64,000 nt of DNA from CAWBBA01 sp963729795 (GTDB lineage Bacteria > Desulfobacterota > Desulfomonilia > Desulfomonilales > Desulfomonilaceae): assembly GCA_963729795.1 (NCBI GenBank), contig CAVSPC010000014.1, forward strand, positions 1-64,000, read 5' to 3'. Under the pieces are notes generated by a model. It was given only the letters and a program-made list of their open reading frames with translations. It was not told where the DNA came from and made no database searches. Shown one piece after another: positions 16,866 through 25,839 of the stretch (the stretch's first letter is position 1; every line of letters begins with the position of its first letter). The position numbers were made by a program, and so were the translations under genes.

Positions 16866-17926
16866 AGCTCAATGAAGCCATACAGATCGCGGAGCACGGC
16901 GAACGCCTCACGTTCAAGGCGGCCAGAATTCTTTACGAACAAGCTGATCTCCTGACTTTGGGACAACTCGCCCACAAGGCAAGATTTCGCCATAATCCGG
17001 GAGCTGTTGTCACTTTCGCGGTTGACCGCAACATCAATTACACGAATATCTGCACTTCGGGTTGTCTTTTCTGCGCATTTTGGAAATCCAACGGCCGTGA
17101 TGGGGCCTATGTGCTTGACGACCGGACCCTTGCAAAGAAGCTTGAGGAGACCAAGGCCCTTGGTGGCACACATATTCTGCTTCAGGGCGGCCTGAACCCG
17201 GATCTGGACCTGGAGTGGCACGAAAGCCACATCCGCATGATTCGCTCATTCGGCCTTCACCTTCATGGGTATTCACCTCCGGAAATCAATTTTTTCGCAC
17301 GGCAGTCGGGTCTCTCGGTGGAAGAAGTACTGAAGCGCTTCATAGCTGAGGGGTTGAGTTCGATCCCGGGCGGGGGAGCGGAGATTCTCAGCGATCGGGT
17401 ACGTCGAATTGTGTCTCCTCGCAAGGGAACCAGCAAAGAGTGGCTGCACGTTATGGCTACAGCCCATCAACTCGGGCTCAAAACCACGGCGACCATGATG
17501 TTCGGGCACGTTGAGACCAGTGTAGAACGGTTAACCCACCTGTTTGTGCTCCGCAGCCTTCAAGAAAAGACAGGTGGGTTCACCGCCTTTATCCCATGGC
17601 CCTATCAGCCGGGCCGAGACACGGTACCTGCCAAGCCCACCGGAGGCACAGCTTATCTTCGCATGTTGGCGATGTCACGACTTGTTCTGGATAATTTCCC
17701 CCATGTGCAGTCTTCCTGGGTGACTCAGGGTCCGGAAATCGGCCAGGTCGCCCTCTTCTTCGGAGCCGATGACCTGGGCTCAACGATGATCGAAGAGAAC
17801 GTGGTTGCAGCCGCGGGCGTGTCCCACAGGTTGAGCCGAGAGGAGATGGTTCGTCTCATTGAAGCGGCAGGTTTTACGGCCCATCAGCGAGACAACACCT
17901 ATCAGGCTGTGAGGAGCGCACCGTGA
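16862..17926 (+). CDS. mqnC: Cyclic dehypoxanthinyl futalosine synthase MqnC (radical SAM)
   Basis: A 354-residue radical SAM enzyme that cyclises dehypoxanthine futalosine. The cluster cysteines are Cys64, Cys68 and Cys71 in NICTSGCLFCAFWK. Family motifs: THILLQGGLNPDLDLEW, HGYSPPEINFFARQSG, SIPGGGAEILSDRVR, MMFGHVETSVERLTHL and FTAFIPWPYQPGRD. It overlaps the genes on both sides by 4 bases, so translation of mqnE-mqnC-mqnX is coupled. Confidence 0.95.
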   Translation: MKLNEAIQIAEHGERLTFKAARILYEQADLLTLGQLAHKARFRHNPGAVVTFAVDRNINYTNICTSGCLFCAFWKSNGRDGAYVLDDRTLAKKLEETKALGGTHILLQGGLNPDLDLEWHESHIRMIRSFGLHLHGYSPPEINFFARQSGLSVEEVLKRFIAEGLSSIPGGGAEILSDRVRRIVSPRKGTSKEWLHVMATAHQLGLKTTATMMFGHVETSVERLTHLFVLRSLQEKTGGFTAFIPWPYQPGRDTVPAKPTGGTAYLRMLAMSRLVLDNFPHVQSSWVTQGPEIGQVALFFGADDLGSTMIEENVVAAAGVSHRLSREEMVRLIEAAGFTAHQRDNTYQAVRSAP

Positions 17927-19080
17927 ATCTACAACTTCACCAGGCGGGTTGGGTCGCAGTGAGCCCACAGATCTGGATTGAAGGCGGGGCCGTGGAGATC
18001 ATTGGCGGGCGAATCGCATCCGTGCGAAAAGCTCGACCCGGCGACGCGGCAATCGATCACGGTCCGGGCGTAATCATGCCTGCTCTTGTAAATGCCCATA
18101 CTCACTTGAGCCTCTCTACACTGGCCGGCAAGATTCGCTGCGATCACGGATTTGTGGAGTGGGTCAAGCAGTTGATTCAATTGAGGACGTGTGTGTCTCC
18201 CGAAGATGTCACCGGCGCAGCAGTACAAGCCGCGAAAGCTGCCAAGCTTGGCGGTACGGGAATGATTGCCGAAGGCGGGCCCTTGGAGCCAGGAACCACA
18301 GCGATTGCGAACTCCGATCTTGAAGGAATCGTCTTCAGTGAATTTCTCGGCAATGATCCTGCGGCGCTGAACTTGCCCGACGACAGATCCGGCATCAGTT
18401 ACTCGTACGCCGGGCATGCTCTGCATACCACTTCCCCCGAAGTCTTGAGAGCACTGAAATCGGCGTCTACTGAGCGAGGAAGCGTTTTTTCCCTGCACCT
18501 GGCAGAATCTGAAGCCGAGACTGAGTTTCTAGCCACAGGCCAGGGCGACTGGAGTAGCCTCTTGGAATCACGAGGCATAGACTTCTCGGGCTGGGACCTA
18601 AGAGACGAACGGCCTGTCGCAAGAGCTGAAAGACTCGGACTGCTGGGGCCGGGTACCTTGGCAGTCCACTTGTTGGACGTCACCCCGAAGGAAATCGAGA
18701 CACTCTGCGAATCCGGCGTCCGTGTTTGCGTTTGCCCGAGATCGAATCTCGCTCTTCATGGGAAGCTTCCGAATATTGAAGCGTTCCTGACTGCCGGGTT
18801 GACGGTGGCGCTGGGGACCGACTCTCTTCTGAGTTCACCTTCACTCGATATGTTTGACGAGATGTCGTTTGTGGCTTCAAGGTATCCCGCTCTGGAGCCG
18901 GAGACAATCTTGAGTATGGCTACGGCGAACGGCGCGACAGCGTTGGGCGTGCCGGATCCGGGAACCATAAGTGCTGGGAACAGAGCACGACTGATCTACG
19001 TTGACCTCGAGGCAAACTCGTCTCAGATCGCTGCTTCCAAATTGGTATCAGGAGAATTCCAAGGAGTTCAGTGGATATGA
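17923..19080 (+). CDS. mqnX: Aminofutalosine deaminase-like amidohydrolase (MqnX)
   Basis: A 385-residue amidohydrolase of the cytosine/adenosine deaminase group. Metal ligands are seen in NAHTHLSLSTLAG, in LHLAESEAETEFL, in the His of VHLLDVT and in GTDSLLSSPSLDMFDEM. The start is a GTG overlapping the mqnC stop (GTGA). The place between mqnC and mqnA supports deamination of aminofutalosine to futalosine; a futalosine hydrolase (mqnB, 60968-61663) is present to use the product. The N-terminal strand region is short, as usual for this group. Confidence 0.88.
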   Translation: MNLQLHQAGWVAVSPQIWIEGGAVEIIGGRIASVRKARPGDAAIDHGPGVIMPALVNAHTHLSLSTLAGKIRCDHGFVEWVKQLIQLRTCVSPEDVTGAAVQAAKAAKLGGTGMIAEGGPLEPGTTAIANSDLEGIVFSEFLGNDPAALNLPDDRSGISYSYAGHALHTTSPEVLRALKSASTERGSVFSLHLAESEAETEFLATGQGDWSSLLESRGIDFSGWDLRDERPVARAERLGLLGPGTLAVHLLDVTPKEIETLCESGVRVCVCPRSNLALHGKLPNIEAFLTAGLTVALGTDSLLSSPSLDMFDEMSFVASRYPALEPETILSMATANGATALGVPDPGTISAGNRARLIYVDLEANSSQIAASKLVSGEFQGVQWI

Positions 19081-19919
19081 CTCTAGGCAGACTAGGCCGC
19101 ATGGCTTATGTGAATACTTTGCCCGTGGATTGGGGACTGGTGAAGGGCCCGCTAGGGAAGCTAGTTCAATTGCATCAAGGCCCACCAACGGAACTGAACA
19201 AGCTCATGGCGGAAGGCCGGCTCGACCTGAGCCCTGTATCCTCCGTGGCCGCTGCCCGGCATGCTGATGAATGGCTGGTGCTGGATGATCTGTGCATAGG
19301 GTGCAGAGGAGAAGTAGGCAGCGTGATCCTGCATTCGGACCGGCCGGTGGAAGATCTGCACGGCCTTCCCATCGCGGTGACGGGCGCATCCGCGACCGCG
19401 GCCAAGCTCCTGGAGGTCCTGCTGGCCAGGCACTGGAGGACAACGGCGAAGCTCGTACCTCAGGACAGTCCGGCCGAAGCCAGGCTGCTGATAGGAGATG
19501 CAGCGCTAAAGACCGCTCAGTGTGAATCATCCGGTTTTATTTACGATCTTGGATTGGAGTGGCGTAAGTTTACCGGCGGAGACTTCGTCTTCGGGCTCTG
19601 GTGCGTGAGGCGTGAATTTGCGTACAAGTATCCTGCAGAAACTCGAGCGCTGCATGACCTACTTCGAACATCTTATGCGTTGGGTCGTGTACAATTTCGT
19701 GGAGTAGTGGCAGAGGCTTCACGGATCGTGGGACTGCCCGAGCCCATCATAAGAGACTATTATCCCAAGCTCGTGTATGACCTGGATGACCGGCTCTGGA
19801 CTGGACTGGCGCTGTTCCTGGGATTCCTTGGTTACGGGGCCGGCTGTCTCGAAAGGTTCGGACCGGACCGGCGAAGTCTGCCCGCTAGCCGGACTCACGG
19901 CCATGAATGTGCAATTTAA
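19077..19919 (+). CDS. mqnA: Chorismate dehydratase MqnA
   Basis: A 280-residue protein with periplasmic-binding-protein-like fold, cytoplasmic, catalysing the first step of the futalosine route (chorismate to 3-[(1-carboxyvinyl)oxy]benzoate). Family text: GRMAYVNTLPVDWGL, LNKLMAEGRLDLSPVSSVAAAR, IGCRGEVGSVILHS and FVFGLWCVRREFA. The ATG at 19077 overlaps the mqnX stop (ATGA), which is preferred over the GTG at 19071. It ends the four-gene mqn unit; mqnB and mqnD are 41 kb away. Confidence 0.92.
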   Translation: MTLGRLGRMAYVNTLPVDWGLVKGPLGKLVQLHQGPPTELNKLMAEGRLDLSPVSSVAAARHADEWLVLDDLCIGCRGEVGSVILHSDRPVEDLHGLPIAVTGASATAAKLLEVLLARHWRTTAKLVPQDSPAEARLLIGDAALKTAQCESSGFIYDLGLEWRKFTGGDFVFGLWCVRREFAYKYPAETRALHDLLRTSYALGRVQFRGVVAEASRIVGLPEPIIRDYYPKLVYDLDDRLWTGLALFLGFLGYGAGCLERFGPDRRSLPASRTHGHECAI

Positions 19920-20028
19920 TCCCGGATTATTCGGAGGGCAAACAAGGAAATGCACATGCTTCCCTCGGTAATGTTCCGGGGTCTGCGAGCGGCACCGTAA
20001 CAACTCACCCAATTGTTCACCCTCATTT

Positions 20029-20346
20029 CTACCCGTCCCAAATCACTTCGCGCTGTGAGCTTTTCAAGTACTGAAGAATCGCCGGGTGGTTTTTAAAAGC
20101 AAGGCTAAGCGCCGTTTCGCCTTTCTTGTTTTTGGCATTCACGTCGGCCCCCTTATCGATGAGCAGTTTTACGACTTCGAGATTTCCGGACCAAGACCGG
20201 CCAGCGGCCATGAGGACTGTGGACCCATCTTTTTCCTTGGCATTAACGTCCATGCCCTTGTCAATGAAGAACCAGTTTGTTTTTCTTTGACCTGGAGACG
20301 GGGTCGTGTTATCGTATTCACAACTTGAATAGTCACGCTCCGACAA
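20029..20346 (-). CDS. Small ankyrin-repeat protein
   Basis: A 105-residue frame with two recognisable ankyrin repeats: DVNAKEKDGSTVLMAAGRS...GNLEVVKLLIDKGADVNAKNKKGETALSLAFKN. The N-terminal 25 residues do not look ankyrin-like, and the first repeat begins in its middle (FFIDKGMDVNAK), so the gene may be a 5'-truncated remnant of a longer ankyrin protein. No signal peptide. Ankyrin repeats mediate protein contacts; the partner is unknown. Confidence 0.6.
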   Translation of the reverse strand: MSERDYSSCEYDNTTPSPGQRKTNWFFIDKGMDVNAKEKDGSTVLMAAGRSWSGNLEVVKLLIDKGADVNAKNKKGETALSLAFKNHPAILQYLKSSQREVIWDG

Positions 20347-20397
20347 TGGGTCGGCAGGTGGCTGCTTCCCATGTTCTCTAGGAGGTAACGGGTAAAA

Positions 20398-21237
20398 TTG
20401 AAGACACAGCTACTATTAGAAAGTGAAATCGATAAATGGGAACGCAACGACGCCGGATTCAAAAGAGTCCCTGCCGTCGACAAATGCTTTGCAATTCTGG
20501 ACCTTATCACCGCGTCCCGGCAGCCTCTCGGCGTAAGCGAGATCTCAAAGCGGCTCTGCCTGAACAAGAGCACAGTTTTTAATATCGTCCGTACACTGGC
20601 CGCTCTCGAGGTCCTTGAACACGGGCCTAACAGCAAATTAGGCGTCGGGACGCGCCTCTACGTCTTGGGTCAAGCAGCGGGCAGCAAGGCAGAACTAGTC
20701 CGTACCGTGCGTCCCTATTTGAAGACAATCTCTTTGGAGTCAATGCTCTCCGCGTTTCTTGTCATGCGATGGGGCATGTACGCTGTCATTGTAGACAAAG
20801 TAGAAGCTTCGAACTACGTAAAAGTATCTTACGAAATAGGAACTCGGCTGCCTCTCCTTGTGGGAGCCACAGGCAAAGCACTCCTATGTCAGCTTTCCGA
20901 TGCGGATCTCGACAATATTCTCAGTGAAAATGAACCGCTAAGATTGATTCCTCATGCCCGCAAGGATAGAGTCTCGCTCAGGAACGCAGTTAAGAGTGTA
21001 CGCGAGGATGGCTTTGCCGCTGACATGGGGGAACACATTGACGGTGTTATCACCTTGGCGGTCCCAATTAATACCCACAGGGCAGATCTTCAAGCAGCCA
21101 TTTCCGCGGTTGGCTTCAAGTGGCAGTCCAAGGATGGTCGTATGTTTTCAGTCTCCGAGCTGCTGAAACAGATCGCGAACGAGCTTGATTGTCGCTTCAC
21201 AACGGCCTGGAAGAGGGTTGGAATAGACCGGCACTAA
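20398..21237 (+). CDS. IclR-family transcriptional regulator
   Basis: A 279-residue regulator with an N-terminal winged helix-turn-helix (VDKCFAILDLITASRQPLGVSEISKRLCLNKSTVFNIVRTLAALEVLEH, residues about 27-77) and a GAF-like IclR effector domain (GATGKALLCQLSDADLD... ; DMGEHIDGVITLAVPI). The start is probably the TTG at 20398 with AGGAGGT 11 bases upstream. IclR proteins often sense aromatic acids or small metabolites; no neighbouring catabolic gene is close, so its target is open. Confidence 0.88.
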   Translation: MKTQLLLESEIDKWERNDAGFKRVPAVDKCFAILDLITASRQPLGVSEISKRLCLNKSTVFNIVRTLAALEVLEHGPNSKLGVGTRLYVLGQAAGSKAELVRTVRPYLKTISLESMLSAFLVMRWGMYAVIVDKVEASNYVKVSYEIGTRLPLLVGATGKALLCQLSDADLDNILSENEPLRLIPHARKDRVSLRNAVKSVREDGFAADMGEHIDGVITLAVPINTHRADLQAAISAVGFKWQSKDGRMFSVSELLKQIANELDCRFTTAWKRVGIDRH

Positions 21238-21322
21238 CGGCAAACGAAATTACTTAGAACCGCGACCAAAGTCGGGGTATTTTCGAGAACAGGCGAATCC
21301 TTGCGTCTGCCGAGAGTGAAGG

Positions 21323-21395
21323 AACTGTCTCAAAATCGTGGTATAAACAAGATTCGTGGCACGATTCTGGTCATCAAAATAGCTTTGAGACAGTT
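21323..21395. repeat. 73-bp element with 12-bp perfect inverted ends
   Basis: The ends AACTGTCTCAAA (21323-21334) and TTTGAGACAGTT (21384-21395) are perfect inverted repeats. Related arms (aactgcctcaaaatc near 27788; cttgagacattttc near 28117) occur in another gene-free gap, so this may be a short non-coding mobile or REP-type element. It precedes modC. Confidence 0.5.
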
Positions 21396-21540
21396 TCTGA
21401 AAGTCGATTCGACTATTCCGACTTGTGTTTAGTTAAATGCCCGTCTATTTTGGATATCAAAGGGACACCGCTAACCGCTCTGACTCGCGTCCGCTGAAAA
21501 AGTCTTGCGGAAGTACGCCACCGGAACAGGACAGGGCCAT

Positions 21541-22404
21541 TTGATTAGTCTGAACGTACGCAAACATCTTCTAGGTTCTGAAGGCCCTTTTGAATTACGT
21601 GCGAAATTCATCGTTCCTGAAGCGCGATTGGCAGTATTGTACGGGGTATCAGGGGCCGGCAAAACGACTTTGTTGCGGATGCTGGCCGGACTGGAACGGC
21701 CTGATGACGGTTGTATCGAAGTAGACGGGAAGACGTGGTTCGATCGGAAACAAAGGGTGTGCGTGCCCCCTCAAAAACGAAGCGTGGGACTCGTCTTTCA
21801 GAATTATGCACTATTCCCTTCGATGACGGTGAGGCGTAATCTCGAGTTCGCCGCAGGCCGCCGAAAAGATCCCAGAGTTGATATGCTCTTGGAGTTGGTT
21901 GAACTGGGCGAATTGCAGAAGAGGTATCCGGAAGAGCTGTCTGGAGGTCAGCAGCAGAGAGTAGCTTTAGCAAGGGCTTTGATCAGGCAACCAAAAATTC
22001 TGCTACTTGACGAGCCTCTTTCTGCCTTGGACGAGGCAATGAGGGAGAAGCTTCAGGAGGAAATCCTGCGCCTGCATCGCGAACTGAAGCTTACCACTAT
22101 TCTTGTTTCGCACGATAGGACTGAGATATTACGTCTTGCAGACAAGGTGATCGCGCTTGACCAAGGCAGCGTGACTTTCGACGGCCTTCCGTCTCTGGCG
22201 TTCAATTCGCATCGAAAAAAAGGCGCCGAACCGTTGAAGGCGAAGCTAGTCGATATGTCCTTTGAGAACGGCTCTGTTGCGATACTAGCGACAACGGACG
22301 GAGATTCACAAACAGTTGAAATCCGGGTACACACGAAAGATCTCGAACAACTTATTGAAAGAAGTGAATTATGCGTGGGATCACGAAACCGAAAGCTTTT
22401 TTAA
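21541..22404 (+). CDS. modC: Molybdate ABC transporter ATP-binding protein ModC
   Basis: A 287-residue ABC ATPase. Walker A YGVSGAGKTTLLRMLAG, Q-loop GLVFQNYALFPSMTV, signature ELSGGQQQRVALARAL, Walker B KILLLDEPLSALD and SHDRTEILRLADKV are intact. The residual C-terminal region is a short MOBE/TOBE-like domain. The start is taken as TTG 21541; an ATG lies upstream in frame at 21505. It is convergent with modB and the coding ends overlap by 24 bases, an unusual arrangement for subunits of one transporter. Confidence 0.85.
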   Translation: MISLNVRKHLLGSEGPFELRAKFIVPEARLAVLYGVSGAGKTTLLRMLAGLERPDDGCIEVDGKTWFDRKQRVCVPPQKRSVGLVFQNYALFPSMTVRRNLEFAAGRRKDPRVDMLLELVELGELQKRYPEELSGGQQQRVALARALIRQPKILLLDEPLSALDEAMREKLQEEILRLHRELKLTTILVSHDRTEILRLADKVIALDQGSVTFDGLPSLAFNSHRKKGAEPLKAKLVDMSFENGSVAILATTDGDSQTVEIRVHTKDLEQLIERSELCVGSRNRKLF

Positions 22405-23070
22405 AAGGAGAAGAATCAGCAGGGAAACTGACCCCAGTAACGCCGCAAGCAGACCGGCCCGTGCAAACTCTCCCGTGAAAACAGAGTTGTAGATCTCCAA
22501 AGATAGCGTGTTTGTTCTGCCCACAATGTTTCCACCGAGCATCAACGTCAACCCAACTTCCCCCAGAGATCTTCCGAACGCTAGAGAAAGTCCCCCGGCA
22601 ATGCTCTTCTTGATGCTCGGGACCACCACGTATATGAAGGTCTCGGACTCGGACTTCCCTAAAGTGTAGGAAGCTTCAATAAGACTTACCGCACTGCTCT
22701 GCACTGCGGCCTGGACCGGTTTGACGATAAGAGGGAGGCCTGCCACGAACGCGGCAATGACTACCCCCCACAGGTTGAAGATGATTTCTACGCCGAACAC
22801 GCCTGAGACGTAACGTCCGATCAATCCCGTTCTGCCCAGAATGAGAAGCAGCACGAATCCCAAGGCTATCGGAGGAAAAACCAGGGGCAGGGTGACCAGG
22901 GCATCTATGGCACTTCGTAGTGGACTGGTTTTCTTACCCAGATAGTAGCCCAATATGAGGCCGAAAATCGCGTGCATGGCCAGAGATATTGCCGCCACCT
23001 TAGCGGTGAATATCAAGGGAAACGCCACATTCTTGACTGTCTCGGGTCCTAACCAGGACACTAAATCCAT
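22381..23070 (-). CDS. modB: Molybdate ABC transporter permease ModB
   Basis: A 229-residue inner-membrane permease of the ModB/CysT type, with about five hydrophobic helices. Text TLPLVFPPIALGFVLLLILGR, the EAA loop EASYTLGKSESETFIYVVVPSIKKSIAGG and FGRSLGEVGLTLMLGGNI are typical. It would partner ModA and ModC. An ankyrin-repeat gene lies between it and modA on the same strand. Confidence 0.88.
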   Translation of the reverse strand: MDLVSWLGPETVKNVAFPLIFTAKVAAISLAMHAIFGLILGYYLGKKTSPLRSAIDALVTLPLVFPPIALGFVLLLILGRTGLIGRYVSGVFGVEIIFNLWGVVIAAFVAGLPLIVKPVQAAVQSSAVSLIEASYTLGKSESETFIYVVVPSIKKSIAGGLSLAFGRSLGEVGLTLMLGGNIVGRTNTLSLEIYNSVFTGEFARAGLLAALLGSVSLLILLLLKKLSVS

Positions 23071-23127
23071 GAAGCCACCTGTGACGCCATTGCAGTTCCA
23101 AGTGCATTGGACGGACTTCCACGCGAG

Positions 23128-23364
23128 CTAGAGAACCATTTCTATTGGTGCCCCGTGCTCGACGAGAAGTTTCATTACATCCAGCCTTCCTGCTTCGCAG
23201 GCCCACCTCAAGACATTCTTGCCGTCCCCGCTTCGGAAATCAATGGGTTTGTTTGCCCTCAAGAGTCTGCCCAAAGTATCAAGATCGTTCGATTGAGCGG
23301 TATCGATTAACTCTCGCCCTTCGGTATAGTCCCTCTGATCCGCTATGGCTCGTAGATTTGCCAC
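23128..23364 (-). CDS. Very small ankyrin-repeat protein between modA and modB
   Basis: A 78-residue protein with one complete ankyrin repeat and a partial one: AQSNDLDTLGRLLRANKPIDFRSGDGKNVLRWACEAGRLDVMKLLVEHGAPIEMVL. It is co-directional with the modA and modB genes that flank it. No signal peptide or metal motif. Its role is unknown; a second small ankyrin gene lies 3 kb away at 20029-20346. Confidence 0.65.
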   Translation of the reverse strand: MANLRAIADQRDYTEGRELIDTAQSNDLDTLGRLLRANKPIDFRSGDGKNVLRWACEAGRLDVMKLLVEHGAPIEMVL

Positions 23365-23479
23365 AATTCAATCCTCCCAATTTTCATCTTGAAGTCAATC
23401 CATTCTTGAAGCACCGTAGCCCCGCAAGGTTAAAGTAGAGTTAAGAATGTGAGAAATCACGATGAACCCGATCAGGAGT

Positions 23480-24203
23480 CTACAATCCAGCTTTCTTCAA
23501 TATTCCCTTAACCTCTGGGGCACTTTTCAAGAAATGCAGAAACTTCTTGGTTTCCGGATTATTTTGGTAACCTTTGACAACTCCCACCACTATCTTGATG
23601 GGGTTATAAGAGGCCCGGTCAACGGTGACGTATCCGCCTAACTTGTCTTTGATATAAAGCGCATCGGTAAGGTTTATGAACCCCGCGTCTACGTTCCCAC
23701 TTATAAGATAGCTGGAAACTTGCGGTACGGTGGCGACAACGAGCAGCTTCTTTCTCATTTTGTCAAGCAATCCGGCATTTCGAAGGTATTCGTTTCCGGC
23801 CTTTCCGTAGATAGCAAATTTCTTGTCGGGAATAGCCACCTTCGTGATTTCAGGCTTCAAAAGGTCGTCCGGCTGCTGGATCTTGACATTCTTGCGGTAC
23901 GCGATGACCAGGACCCCGCTTCCGAGTTCGTGGAACGAAGCGAACTGAAGGCCCGACGAATTGAGAAAATTCGCGTCGGCAACCATGAATGCCACTTTGC
24001 CACTGGCCTTTACTTCCATTACGATGTTGCCGACGTTACCGTAGATCTGATCTATCTTGCTGCCGCCGGACCTTCTCATAAGCCTGAATAATCGCGGTCA
24101 AGGGGCGCTTGTACCCTGCGCCGGCGGCGAGTATCAAAGATTCGGCAAATGCCAGGGATTGGCTGAGAAATAATACAACGGCAATCATCAAGAAACGTTT
24201 CAT
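23480..24203 (-). CDS. modA: Molybdate-type substrate-binding protein ModA, apparently frameshifted
   Basis: A periplasmic binding protein broken by one extra base. From ATG 24203 (GGAGGT ribosome site) it reads a Sec signal peptide MKRFLMIAVVLFLSQSLAFA and the typical ModA opening ESLILAAGAGYKRPLTAIIQAYEK; frame is lost at 24068-24078 and resumes as SGGSKIDQIYGNVGNIVMEVKASGKVAFMVADANFL. Total length is 241 codons plus one base. The rest matches ModA-like proteins (PQVSSYLISGNVDAGFINLTDAL). If the frame break is real, the exported binding protein would be lost and the transporter impaired. The ligand could be molybdate or tungstate. Confidence 0.8.
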
Positions 24204-24349
24204 CGGTACCTCCATGACAGATCAATCAATTCCGTCGAAATGCTAAAAGTATTCACTTACGTGGGGTAGTCCCGCGAGGCGCGGGTCTGGCCCACAGGTT
24301 AAGTTTCCCCTTTCCCTGAAAAGTGAACGCTTACCGCGTAAGCCCCTGG

Positions 24350-25073
24350 TCAAGTCCCATACGGGCAGAACCGTTTCAGGTTCAAGAAATGAGCGGGAGC
24401 AGCAATGGTGACCCCAAACAGGACGGTCGGCTTTTCAGTGAGTAGGGCCCGGAGCGTATCGTTGGTGAGTGTGCTTCCAGTGACCAGAGCGAGATCGGAC
24501 CATGCGATGTTGCCTGCTGTGTGCTCCGGTCCTTGAATGTCAACTCCGAATTTTCTTGTTCCCACATTTTCCGGGTCCATGTCTGTTACTCTTAGTTCAA
24601 ACTCTTTAGCTAGAGCTTCGACCATTCTTGGCTGAAGGCCCACCAACGCGACTCGCGGCTGTCCATAGTTCTCTCTGTACGTAAGACACCAGCTCTTTGG
24701 CGCATTTGGGCGGTTCGAAGTCCTTGCAGTGGATGGTCTTTTCTACTATTGCAAGGTGTCGAGCAACTGCATTAAGGCTGGCGAGGAAAATTGCTCGCCG
24801 ATAGTTGTTCTTGAGTTCCATGTCTCCGACTTCTGCAAGGGTGCCGGAAAACTCTCCGTACATGTCTGTAAACGCCTGGCCTCGGCTCCCCAGAAACTCG
24901 GCTTCCATCATCCTCTCTCTGCCTTTGATGAGGGGATAATCTCTATCTTCGGGATTTCCGATTGCCTCTTCCGGTGTAAGCGTCTTCACTCCCACTCGGA
25001 CCACTTCCCCTTGCCAAGAGTGTTCCTCGATCAGGCGCCGAAATTCTTGCTGCATCAAGTAGAAAAAATTCAT
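24350..25073 (-). CDS. DUF364/DUF4213-like Rossmann protein, apparently frameshifted
   Basis: A protein of the putative heavy-metal-chelation (DUF364, with N-terminal DUF4213) family, split by one extra base at about 24661-24675. The first frame runs from MNFFYLMQQEFRRLIEE (start 25073, GGAG upstream) to the text ELVSYVQRE; the second continues YGQPRVALVGLQPRMVEALAKEFELRVTDMDPENVG and ends APAHFLNLKRFCPYGT, the usual family C-terminus. Length is 241 codons plus one base. It is upstream of and co-directional with modA; family members are often next to molybdenum or iron transport genes. Confidence 0.75.
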
Positions 25074-25179
25074 GTTAGCTCCGTTGGAACGCGAACTCGG
25101 TCTCCATTCCTTGTTTGGTGAGTAATACCACTTGGAAGTGGTCATGTGTCACCCCGTTGAACATTTCCGATACGGCAAA

Positions 25180-25656
25180 TCAGTAGTATATCAACTTCGG
25201 GTCCTCATCATCTTCACACCGTACAGCCAGCTTTTCCTTGAAAAAAGGTCCGAAACGCTGAAAAAGTCTCGTCCAGTGGGTACGACCTTGTTCCAGGTCT
25301 TCGAGTATTTCGGTGACAATTTCGGGAAGCTGGCAGAGAGCCTCCTTTGGGATAAATGAAACCGCCCCCAGCTTCATTGCCGCGTTGAGGCTTTGAGCGT
25401 TTATTGCGTGAGCAGTCAACATGGCTACAGGAAGCTTGTTTTTGCGACAGGTCTCCAGCAGAAAGAAACCATTGACACCCATTATGTCCAGAATGGCTAG
25501 ATCAAAGGCTTCCTCTGCAATCAGCCCCTGCGCTTCATCGAAACTTCCGGCGGTAAGAACTTGCGAAGTCGCAAGGGCTTCTTGCACCGCGTCCAAAATA
25601 TCGGGCTCATCGTCTACTACAAGAATTCTTTTTCCTTCAAGGAATGCTCTATGCAT
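25180..25656 (-). CDS. Stand-alone response-regulator receiver protein
   Basis: A 158-residue single-domain receiver. Acidic pocket DDEPD (residues about 15-19), phospho-acceptor Asp in LAILDIMGVNGF, the Thr of AMLTAHA and Lys of FIPKEA are all present. There is no DNA-binding domain; instead a conserved C-terminal tail EDLEQGRTHWTRLFQRFGPFFKEKL. The protein at 52274-52759 has the same design (DIMGVNGF, LTAHALN, EGKTHWAKLFEKLEPLFRARL). No histidine kinase lies nearby. The tail may be an output or docking element. Confidence 0.85.
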   Translation of the reverse strand: MHRAFLEGKRILVVDDEPDILDAVQEALATSQVLTAGSFDEAQGLIAEEAFDLAILDIMGVNGFFLLETCRKNKLPVAMLTAHAINAQSLNAAMKLGAVSFIPKEALCQLPEIVTEILEDLEQGRTHWTRLFQRFGPFFKEKLAVRCEDDEDPKLIYY

Positions 25657-25839
25657 ATCATCTACCCAAGCGGCTTTTGGGGTTCTTTATCGAGCTTGTC
25701 TTGCGGCAAGCGGTTCAAATAATCATTCGGACTAAATGCCAGTGTTTTGACACATTGGCAGGCGCCAGGCTCGCGGTAAATCTCGGGGCGGGGGGTTGCC
25801 GCGAGTCCTTGCGCTGCGTGGCTGTGACGGCGAACAAGG

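Noticed and set aside
21353..21370. -24/-12 promoter (gtggcacgattctgg) before modC
   Set aside because: No GC at the -12 position with correct spacing.
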